Origin: Paracoccaceae bacterium
Lineage (GTDB): Bacteria > Pseudomonadota > Alphaproteobacteria > Rhodobacterales > Rhodobacteraceae
Direction: 5' to 3'
DNA: 57,420 bases
NCBI GenBank assembly: GCA_902554705.1
Contig: CACDPP010000010.1
Span: 1 to 57,420, forward strand
In this document: positions 1-7,778 of the stretch, one piece after another
Layout: each line of letters begins with the position of its first letter
Numbering within the stretch: position 1 is the stretch's first letter
Made by a program: the position numbers and the translations under genes
Notes under the pieces: model-generated
Databases searched by the model: none
The model's input: only the letters and a program-made list of their open reading frames with translations
Told to the model about the DNA's origin: nothing

Positions 1-321
1 TTCACGATAAGCTTTAGAAAGCTTACGGAGGAGCCCGAATACTTCAAATCTGTTGACCCTGATTGGTTTAAGACTTGGAAAAATCGAATATCACGCGAAC
101 CTGACCCAATTTCAATTATGGCTAAGGCAAATCCAAATTTAATACCACGAAATCATCAAATAGAACTTGCAATAACAGCAGCGCTAAATTCTGATTTTGA
201 TCTTTTTCATCGATTAAACAAGGCCTTAAAATCACCTTATGAGAAAACCCTAGAGTACTCAGATTTAGAAGCTATCCCGACGGAAGAAGAAGAAGTTTTA
301 AAAACATTCTGTGGTACCTAG
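1..321 (+). CDS. selO: SelO/YdiU family protein AMPylase, C-terminal part (cut by left edge)
   Basis: The reading frame is open from base 1, so this is the last 106 residues of a longer gene. The visible part contains the family's C-terminal signature: the segment NPNLIPRNHQIE about 65 residues from the end, and the terminal FCGT. SelO (UPF0061, YdiU) is a pseudokinase-fold enzyme that transfers AMP from ATP to Ser, Thr or Tyr of target proteins and is linked to redox stress. The kinase-like core lies outside the window and cannot be checked. The Fur-type regulator starts about 60 bases downstream on the same strand. Family assignment is from recognised motifs; substrates are unknown. Confidence 0.85.
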   Translation, partial: FTISFRKLTEEPEYFKSVDPDWFKTWKNRISREPDPISIMAKANPNLIPRNHQIELAITAALNSDFDLFHRLNKALKSPYEKTLEYSDLEAIPTEEEEVLKTFCGT

Positions 322-382
322 TTCTTGCATTTCGGCTAAACATGACCATAACATTAAGCGTTTATTAAAAAATATATTCAAA

Positions 383-796
383 ATGACAGACACAATTCTG
401 CAAAGGTGCGAGCAAAAAGGCTTGCGTATGACGAGCCAGCGTAAAATCATCGCTCAGGTGTTAGAAGACGCTGCTGATCATCCTGACGTAGAGGAATTGT
501 ATAAACGAGCATCAAAAATCGATCTCACCATTTCTATAGCAACTGTATACAGGACCGTTAAGCTTTTTGATGAAGCAGGCATTTTAGATAAGTTAGAGTT
601 TGGCGATGGCCGAGCGCGCTATGAAGACGCCGAACGTGAACACCATGACCATCTGATTGATATTAATTCTGGGAGAGTTATAGAGTTCATGGACTCTGAC
701 ATTGAAAAATTACAAGAAAAAATTGCTCAAAAGCTTGGGTATAAACTCATGGGTCATAAACTCGAGCTCTATGGCGTTCCATTAAAAAAGTCATAA
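383..796 (+). CDS. Fur-family metal-responsive regulator, alphaproteobacterial Mur type
   Basis: A 137-residue protein with an N-terminal winged helix (LRMTSQRKIIAQVL, then SIATVYRTVKLF as recognition helix near residues 55-66) and a C-terminal dimerisation domain containing the metal-ligand run HHDH. The CxxC zinc pairs of classical Fur are absent. This fits the Rhodobacterales Fur/Mur group, which senses manganese and represses Mn uptake genes. I chose the ATG at 383 because MTDTILQRCEQKGLRMT is the conserved family N-terminus; an in-frame extension to 311 would overlap selO and adds unrelated residues. Iron (Fur) against manganese (Mur) sensing cannot be settled from sequence alone. Confidence 0.88.
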   Translation: MTDTILQRCEQKGLRMTSQRKIIAQVLEDAADHPDVEELYKRASKIDLTISIATVYRTVKLFDEAGILDKLEFGDGRARYEDAEREHHDHLIDINSGRVIEFMDSDIEKLQEKIAQKLGYKLMGHKLELYGVPLKKS

Positions 797-804
797 CTTG
801 ACAA

Positions 805-840
805 CCAAACCCTTCTGAGCGACAGGTTTGGATTATTATT
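805..840 (+). terminator. Candidate weak intrinsic terminator after the Fur-family gene
   Basis: The arms CCAAACC (805-811) and GGTTTGG (825-831) form a perfect 7-bp stem with a 13-nt loop, followed by ATTATTATTT. It sits in the 53-bp gap between the regulator and the transporter gene. The T-tract is interrupted, so termination may be partial. A perfect TTGACA also occurs at 799-804 but has no convincing -10 at 17 bp. Confidence 0.4.
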
Positions 841-849
841 TGGGTTCAA

Positions 850-1737
850 ATGGTAAATCTCCGCGGTATTTTATTTATGATGATGTCAATGGCATGTTTT
901 GCTGTTGAGGACACATTTATAAAATTACTATCGGCCAGGCTACCTGCCACTCAAATTCTCTTTTCAATAGGCTTTGGCGGTGCATTAATCACACTAGTGC
1001 TCGCCATTGTTTTGAATGTGAACCTGGCTGATAAAATACTACTTAATAAGCATGTAATATCACGAACGATTGCAGACTTGTTCGGAGCTCTTTCTTTTAC
1101 CTCTGCAATGGTTTTGATACCAATGTCGTTACTAGCTTCTATTTTGCAAGCAACGCCATTATTTGTAACTTTAGGAGCGGCCACTTTGTTGGGCGAAAAG
1201 GTTGGGTGGCGCAGATGGTCAGCAATTTTTATTGGATTTTTGGGCGTTATAATTATACTCCAGCCCGGCTATGGGAGCTTCCAATTGGCATCACTTTTAG
1301 GTTTGGCAGCAGTTTTATGCTTAGCCCTAAGAGACGTAGTCACTAGAGATATGGCAACTGAAATTCCGACTTTAACTGTTACTTTTTATGCATGCTTAGC
1401 AATGGGAAGTGCTGGGTTTATTGCTTATCCTTTTTTTGGACCTCCCATAATGCCCACTACATATGAAGCAATTATATTAATATGCGCTGCAATTATAGGC
1501 CTTACTGGCTATTTCTTGCTTGTTTTAGCTACCCGTAAAGGCGATGTGTCGGTTATTGCGCCATTTCGCTACTCAAGGCTTCTATTCTCTTTAGGCCTTG
1601 CAAGTTTAATCTTAGGAGAAAAACTTACGTTGCCAATTTTATTAGGGGGTTTGTTAGTAGTGAGTTCTGGTATCTATACCTTTGGGCGAGAGAGGAGATT
1701 AGTTAAAATACAAAAAAGTGTAAATCAAAAGATATAA
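850..1737 (+). CDS. EamA/DMT-family transporter
   Basis: A 295-residue, highly hydrophobic protein with about ten predicted membrane helices, built as two EamA repeats (roughly residues 5-140 and 150-280). Each repeat ends with the typical glycine-rich LGE/GE region (LLGEKVGWRRW near residue 115, LILGEKLTLPILLGG near 255). DMT-family proteins export or import small metabolites across the inner membrane; the substrate cannot be predicted. It starts at ATG 850, shortly after the Fur-family gene, and precedes eno on the same strand. As I recall, this neighbourhood recurs in Rhodobacterales. The C-terminus is cytoplasmic and basic. Confidence 0.85.
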   Translation: MVNLRGILFMMMSMACFAVEDTFIKLLSARLPATQILFSIGFGGALITLVLAIVLNVNLADKILLNKHVISRTIADLFGALSFTSAMVLIPMSLLASILQATPLFVTLGAATLLGEKVGWRRWSAIFIGFLGVIIILQPGYGSFQLASLLGLAAVLCLALRDVVTRDMATEIPTLTVTFYACLAMGSAGFIAYPFFGPPIMPTTYEAIILICAAIIGLTGYFLLVLATRKGDVSVIAPFRYSRLLFSLGLASLILGEKLTLPILLGGLLVVSSGIYTFGRERRLVKIQKSVNQKI

Positions 1738-1760
1738 AAGGTTCAGTGTTATCGCTAACA
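1733..1760 (+). promoter_or_regulatory. Candidate eno promoter -10 and LacI-type (CceR-like) operator
   Basis: The 14-mer TGTTATCGCTAACA (1747-1760) is a near-perfect inverted repeat, one symmetric pair off TGTTAGCGCTAACA. Nine bases upstream lies TATAAA (1733-1738), a possible -10 overlapping the end of the transporter gene. A very similar operator stands in the same position before edd. From memory, the Rhodobacterales carbon regulator CceR (LacI family) binds this type of palindrome. Function here is inferred. Confidence 0.55.
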
Positions 1761-1824
1761 ATAATTATATACATTAAATTTAATTTTTGTTACTCGGAGC
1801 TCATAGTAAAGAGAGGCTTATTAA

Positions 1825-3105
<1,281 letters not shown>

Positions 3106-3109
3106 AAGA

Positions 3110-3664
3110 TTAACCATCAATTAGAATAGAAACAGCTTTTGCTGTTCTTGGCAGTCGTGCTTTCCTAAGTAATTGGCGGATTGTCCACTCTTGGTTAAAT
3201 TTTCTATTGGCTTCGCTTAATAAATCCTGAGCGATTTCAATAATGATAGGGGCATCATCTTTTAAATATTCTAATATTATATGATCAGGATCTACTCGTA
3301 TTAACCCATAATGATCTAAAATTTTCCTGGGAAAATCTTTTTTATTAAGCGTTATGATTGCGTCGCATTTTCCGGCAATAGCAGCCGCTAAAACATGTCG
3401 GTCATTTAAGTCTGGTAAGTACAAACTATCTTCAAGCTCTACACTAAAACTAATTATACTATTTGGCCAATTAGCTCTCAAAATGGATATTTCTGCGTCT
3501 GCTTGTAACTGTCCCAGCTCACCAACTTTTTTTGCCGAAGCGGACCATTCGCTCAATATTTTTTCTGACCAAAAAGCGCTGTCATGTTTTGATTTAATAG
3601 CATCCAACAAGATTGTTCGCATCACTGTAGGAAATAAAACACAGGTGTCGATCAAATAATTCAT
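3110..3664 (-). CDS. PIN-domain putative ribonuclease (RSP_2648-like family)
   Basis: A 184-residue protein with an N-terminal PIN domain (about residues 3-115). Acidic residues expected to bind the metal are present: D6, E39, D85/D88 and D101. PIN domains are Mg/Mn-dependent ribonucleases. The start ATG overlaps the stop of the upstream methyltransferase by 4 bp, indicating translational coupling. No antitoxin-like partner is visible, and the protein is longer than typical VapC toxins (about 130 residues), so a housekeeping RNA role seems more likely than a toxin. I recall a Rhodobacterales family named after R. sphaeroides RSP_2648 with this context. The target RNA is unknown. Confidence 0.8.
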   Translation of the reverse strand: MNYLIDTCVLFPTVMRTILLDAIKSKHDSAFWSEKILSEWSASAKKVGELGQLQADAEISILRANWPNSIISFSVELEDSLYLPDLNDRHVLAAAIAGKCDAIITLNKKDFPRKILDHYGLIRVDPDHIILEYLKDDAPIIIEIAQDLLSEANRKFNQEWTIRQLLRKARLPRTAKAVSILIDG

Positions 3665-4860
3665 AACGAAAAGAAAAGAGATTTCAGGTATCCGTTTTCA
3701 GATAACATCGGATGCACCGGGTGGTCTGGACCTGCAAATCCAGTAAAAATGATAGAAGATTTTCTTCCCGCGGAATTGATACCTCTAATACAGGACCCTC
3801 GAAATTTAGATAGTGAAGCTGCATGGGAGCACGAACAAAGCACCAAAATACCTCCCTCCTCGACTAAACCAGCAGAAATTCTAGCAAGTCGCTCATAAGC
3901 GCGAAGACCTGAGCTTAATGCTTGTCTTGAGGGAGCGAACGCAGGCGGATCACAAATAACGATGTCAAACTTTTTTCCTTCATTTCTTAGACACTTTAAT
4001 GCATTAAATCCGTCGTCTTTTATTATCGAAAGCGCAGACTTGAAGCCACTAACTTCAGCCCCCTGTTCTGCCAATTCCAAAGCTGCCTGAGATGCATCGA
4101 CAGCCGTTGCCTCAACAGCTCCACCAACCAGAGCTGCCAGTGCAAAGCCACCCACATGAGAGAACACATCTAAAACAGTTTTGTTTTTGGAGATACTAGA
4201 TAAAAATGCTTGGTTCAGCCTTTGATCATAAAAAAGGCCGGTTTTTTGACCATAGTTAAGATCTGCCATGTAAATGGCGCCATTCATCGGCACCTGCAAA
4301 GGAGTGGTTGGGACAGATCCATGAATTAAAAGTGAGCAATCATCTAAACCCTCTAAAGTTCTTGCGCGACTATTTGCGTTTTTAATAATTCCTTCTGGAT
4401 TAAAAAGTTCTAACAGCGCGTCAGTAATATTATCTAAATTATTTTCAGCCCAGACAGAATTCGGTTGGATAACAAAAAAATCACCAAACCGGTCTATTAT
4501 GGTTCCAGGCATTTGATCTGCTTCTGAATTTATGAGCCTGTAGTAAGGATCCGTGAAAATACCTTCCCTCAAGGCTTTGGCCGCACTTATACGTTTAAAA
4601 ACAAGTTCTGAACCTCCAATTTTATTGGCGGTTTTTGTAATCACTCTTGCAAAAATTTTTGATTTTGGATTGACCACTGCTGTTGCCAAAAAATTCCTGG
4701 CACTATCTTGCAATTCTACAATTTTGCCAGATGTAAGTTGTTTTGTCCTTCGATCTAGAACTAACTCGTTGTCATATACCCAAGGAAATCCAGCTAGAAT
4801 TTTATCTGGTGAAACCTTTGGTTTTAAACGAATTATTGAGTGCTTATCTTCTCCCGACAT
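3661..4860 (-). CDS. RlmI-like class I SAM-dependent RNA methyltransferase (RSP_2647-like)
   Basis: A 399-residue protein. It has an N-terminal PUA-type RNA-binding region (about 10-90), a central linker domain, and a Rossmann methyltransferase domain with SAM-binding DVFSHVGGFA (231-240) and the catalytic-loop motif CDPPAF (303-308). The CSCSH run near residue 342 matches the cysteine-based 5-methylcytosine enzymes of the RlmI/RlmK group. E. coli RlmI makes m5C1962 in 23S rRNA; the exact target here is inferred only. It is the first gene of a two-gene unit with the PIN-domain protein (4-bp ATGA overlap). Its upstream region is shared with the divergent edd promoter. Confidence 0.85.
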   Translation of the reverse strand: MSGEDKHSIIRLKPKVSPDKILAGFPWVYDNELVLDRRTKQLTSGKIVELQDSARNFLATAVVNPKSKIFARVITKTANKIGGSELVFKRISAAKALREGIFTDPYYRLINSEADQMPGTIIDRFGDFFVIQPNSVWAENNLDNITDALLELFNPEGIIKNANSRARTLEGLDDCSLLIHGSVPTTPLQVPMNGAIYMADLNYGQKTGLFYDQRLNQAFLSSISKNKTVLDVFSHVGGFALAALVGGAVEATAVDASQAALELAEQGAEVSGFKSALSIIKDDGFNALKCLRNEGKKFDIVICDPPAFAPSRQALSSGLRAYERLARISAGLVEEGGILVLCSCSHAASLSKFRGSCIRGINSAGRKSSIIFTGFAGPDHPVHPMLSENGYLKSLFFSL

Positions 4861-4919
4861 AAATTATTTTTACACAAATTAAAGCAAGATAAAAGACTTC
4901 CCATATGTAAAAGTCTAAC

Positions 4920-4967
4920 TTGCACAAATTTTTTTAATCCTATACAAAGAATTAAGTTAGCGCTAAC
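4920..4967 (+). promoter_or_regulatory. Candidate edd-eda promoter with perfect LacI-type (CceR-like) operator
   Basis: GTTAGCGCTAAC at 4956-4967 is a perfect 12-bp palindrome. Upstream are TTGCAC (4920-4925) and TATACA (4941-4946), separated by 15 bp, a short but possible sigma-70 promoter. The operator begins 9 bp after the -10, so a bound repressor would cover the start site. The same arrangement precedes eno. The regulator gene is not in this window. Confidence 0.6.
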
Positions 4968-5036
4968 ATTTTGAACTTCTTTTGGGGAGAGTAATTCCAA
5001 ATAACTTAATAAAAAATATTTTGGATCTCAAAAATT

Positions 5037-6842
5037 ATGCCATTAAATAAAACACTTTTAAAAGTAACCGATAGAATTACAGAGCGTTCAAAAGATAGTC
5101 GGGAAAAATATGTTGGTAGAATGAAGTCCGCAGTAGAAAGAGGTCCTAGACGCGCACATCTTTCTTGCGGAAATCAGGCACATGCTTACGCTGCCATGGG
5201 AGCAGACAAAGAAACATTAGCTAATAAAAGAGTGCCAAACATTGGTATAGTATCAGCCTACAACGATATGTTATCAGCTCATCAACCTTTTTATAATTTT
5301 CCTGATTTGATAAAACAGGAGGCAAGAAATCACGGCGCCACAGCACAGGTTGCTGGAGGCGTTCCTGCAATGTGCGATGGTATAACGCAAGGTGAAGCAG
5401 GTATGGAGTTATCCTTGTTTTCGCGTGACGTTATCGCCATGTCTGCAGGTATAGCTTTAAGCCACAACACTTTTGATAGTACAATTTATTTAGGTGTTTG
5501 TGATAAAATCGTTCCCGGATTGGTCATGGCAGCTGCTACCTTTGGTTTTCTACCTGCAATTTTTTTGCCCGCTGGGCCGATGGCCTCTGGCCTTCCCAAT
5601 GATGAAAAGTCTCTTATCCGTCAAAAGTTCGCAACTGGTGAGATTGATCGCGCCGAATTAATGAGTGCAGAAATGAAAAGCTATCATGGCCCTGGGACGT
5701 GTACATTTTACGGAACAGCCAATTCAAATCAAATGCTTATGGAATTTATGGGGCTACAACTTCCCGGCTCATCTTTTGTCAACCCAGGGACACCGCTTCG
5801 TGATGCTCTCACTAAGTATGGAACTCAAAGAGCACTAGATATTTCATTTTCTAGTAGTGAGTTCTGTCCATCCTATGAAATCTTAAATGAAAAAGCATTT
5901 GTAAATGGGATAGTTGGTTTAATGGCAACAGGAGGCTCAACAAATTTGGTACTTCACATTCCCGCAATGGCTAAGGCAGCAGGCATAAATTTGGCTATGG
6001 AAGATTTTGAAGATATAGCAAAACTAATACCCCTCATGGCTAAAATTTATCCAAATGGCTTAGCTGACGTAAATCATTTTCACGCCGCTGGTGGGCTTTC
6101 GTTTATGATCAATGAGTTGTTAAATGAAGGCTTACTTCACGATGACGTGAAAAATGTAAGTGGGCATGGAATGAACCAGTACCGAAATGAGGCTCGGCTA
6201 ATAGACAATGAGATAAAATTTACACCAGGTGCAGTGACTTCTGCTAACCAAAAAATTCTTCGCCCATTGAGGGATCCATTTCAAAGAACTGGGGGGTTGA
6301 AGCAAGTTAATGGTAATTTAGGTAGTGCTATAACAAAGGTGTCGGCTGTTGAACCAGATCTCAGGGTAATTAAAGCTCCGGTCCGAATTTTTCACGATCA
6401 AGAAGCAATCAAGACAGCGTTTAAAAACAATGAATTCAAAGAAGATACCATATTTGTGGTTCGTTTTCAGGGACCGCGTGCAAATGGCATGCCCGAGTTA
6501 CACAGTTTAACTCCAGTACTATCCGCCTTACAGGACCGAGGCTTAAAGGTTGCATTGGTTACCGATGGTAGAATGTCCGGGGCATCAGGAAAAGTACCAT
6601 CCGCCATACATGTTACACCCGAAGCGTCTAATGGTGGGCCTATTTCAAAGCTTCGAGATGGTGATATTGTTTTGCTAGATGCTGACAATGGAATACTTGA
6701 AGTTCAAACTGAGAACTTTGAAAGTAGATCATCGGTTTCTATCGACCTTTCTGATAATCAATATGGATTAGGTCGAGAATTATTTAATATTTTTAGAGAA
6801 CATGTTGGCCCAACTTCAGAAGGTGCAAATTCAGTTTTGTAA
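5037..6842 (+). CDS. edd: Phosphogluconate dehydratase (Entner-Doudoroff)
   Basis: A 601-residue IlvD/Edd family enzyme that dehydrates 6-phosphogluconate to 2-keto-3-deoxy-6-phosphogluconate in the cytoplasm. Cysteines expected to hold the Fe-S cluster lie in GGVPAMCDG (about residue 115), LGVCDK (about 157) and GPGTCTFYG (about 224). The C-terminal VTDGRMSGASGK signature (about 508) is intact. Length is typical of Edd and distinguishes it from IlvD (about 560-570). eda follows after 6 bp, so the two form an operon. An operator-like palindrome 70 bp upstream suggests carbon-responsive repression. The ribosome-binding site before ATG 5037 is weak. Confidence 0.97.
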   Translation: MPLNKTLLKVTDRITERSKDSREKYVGRMKSAVERGPRRAHLSCGNQAHAYAAMGADKETLANKRVPNIGIVSAYNDMLSAHQPFYNFPDLIKQEARNHGATAQVAGGVPAMCDGITQGEAGMELSLFSRDVIAMSAGIALSHNTFDSTIYLGVCDKIVPGLVMAAATFGFLPAIFLPAGPMASGLPNDEKSLIRQKFATGEIDRAELMSAEMKSYHGPGTCTFYGTANSNQMLMEFMGLQLPGSSFVNPGTPLRDALTKYGTQRALDISFSSSEFCPSYEILNEKAFVNGIVGLMATGGSTNLVLHIPAMAKAAGINLAMEDFEDIAKLIPLMAKIYPNGLADVNHFHAAGGLSFMINELLNEGLLHDDVKNVSGHGMNQYRNEARLIDNEIKFTPGAVTSANQKILRPLRDPFQRTGGLKQVNGNLGSAITKVSAVEPDLRVIKAPVRIFHDQEAIKTAFKNNEFKEDTIFVVRFQGPRANGMPELHSLTPVLSALQDRGLKVALVTDGRMSGASGKVPSAIHVTPEASNGGPISKLRDGDIVLLDADNGILEVQTENFESRSSVSIDLSDNQYGLGRELFNIFREHVGPTSEGANSVL

Positions 6843-6848
6843 AAAAAA

Positions 6849-7490
6849 ATGGACCCTTATCAAGCTAGTAAAGAAACCGAAAAAATATGCCGATTAGCTC
6901 CGGTGATCCCTGTTTTGGTTGTTCACGACTCTGATATAGCAAAACCTTTGGCAGAAGCCCTTATATCTGGAGGCTTACCCGTTTTAGAGGTCACACTACG
7001 AACACAATCTGCATTAAAAGTTATATCAGAAATGGCAAAAGTACCGGGAGGAGTAGTAGGTGCCGGCACTATTACAAAATCTATTGATGTAAAAGACGCT
7101 ATCAATGCTGGCGCCAATTTTGCTGTTTCTCCAGGATCTACAGACGATATATTGGAGGCCTGTGCACAGCAAAATCTCCCAATTTTACCAGGTGCTGCAA
7201 CATCAACCGAGATAATGCGTTTATTTGATCTGGGATATTCTGTGCAAAAATTTTTTCCTGCTGAAGCGATTGGAGGGCAAGCCGCCTTAAAAGCAATTGG
7301 AGGGCCACTTCCAAATGTAAAGTTTTGTCCAACAGGTGGTATTACTATTAATAATGCCAAAGGCTATCTAGATTTGGAAAATATTCTATGTGTAGGAGGA
7401 AGTTGGGTTGCACCTCAACACCTAATCGAAAACAAAGACTGGAAAAGTATCACCGATTTAGCAAGGACAGCATCAAAAATAGCTTTTTAA
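6849..7490 (+). CDS. eda: KDPG/KHG aldolase
   Basis: A 213-residue class I aldolase that splits 2-keto-3-deoxy-6-phosphogluconate into pyruvate and glyceraldehyde-3-phosphate, completing the Entner-Doudoroff pathway begun by the preceding edd. The acid/base segment LEVTLRT (about residue 45), the phosphate-binding GAGTI (about 70) and the Schiff-base lysine in QKFFPAEA (about residue 133) are present, as is the C-terminal PTGGI phosphate loop. It is cotranscribed with edd (6-bp gap). It ends 2 bp from the stop of the convergent small gene, leaving no room for a terminator between them. Confidence 0.97.
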   Translation: MDPYQASKETEKICRLAPVIPVLVVHDSDIAKPLAEALISGGLPVLEVTLRTQSALKVISEMAKVPGGVVGAGTITKSIDVKDAINAGANFAVSPGSTDDILEACAQQNLPILPGAATSTEIMRLFDLGYSVQKFFPAEAIGGQAALKAIGGPLPNVKFCPTGGITINNAKGYLDLENILCVGGSWVAPQHLIENKDWKSITDLARTASKIAF

Positions 7491-7492
7491 AG

Positions 7493-7771
7493 TCAGTCAG
7501 ACTCAGATCGATGCCTTGATTTCCATCCTCCACGCCTTTTGGGCTTAACCATTGTCAGAAGTCCCTCCTCCAGCGTTTCCGTCATTGGATGATCGGAAAA
7601 TTCAGATTGATATCTTTCAAGCAAATTTTGAATACTTATGTTCGCGTCCTGCTCTATTGGCAAACTTAGAGCCCAATCCAAAAATATGCTTCGACATTCA
7701 GACCGCGTAATGTTTTCTATTTTGTAAGCTTCCTGGATCAAAGCTTTTGGATCGTCTAGATCACCTTTCAT
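7493..7771 (-). CDS. Small conserved-looking protein of unknown function downstream of glnE
   Basis: A 92-residue soluble protein that I do not recognise with certainty. It is acidic through the middle, with a short basic tail (KPKRRGGWKSRH). There is no signal peptide or membrane segment. It starts 7 bp after the glnE stop, so it is very likely cotranscribed and perhaps coupled. Small unnamed proteins occur at this place in Rhodobacterales genomes as far as I recall. The linkage hints at, but does not prove, a role in nitrogen regulation. Codon use and base composition match the neighbours. Confidence 0.7.
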   Translation of the reverse strand: MKGDLDDPKALIQEAYKIENITRSECRSIFLDWALSLPIEQDANISIQNLLERYQSEFSDHPMTETLEEGLLTMVKPKRRGGWKSRHRSESD

Positions 7772-7778
7772 AAGTTAG

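Noticed and set aside
3110-3664. PIN protein as a VapC toxin of a toxin-antitoxin pair
   Set aside because: No small antitoxin gene is adjacent, the protein is long for VapC, and it is coupled to an RNA methyltransferase.
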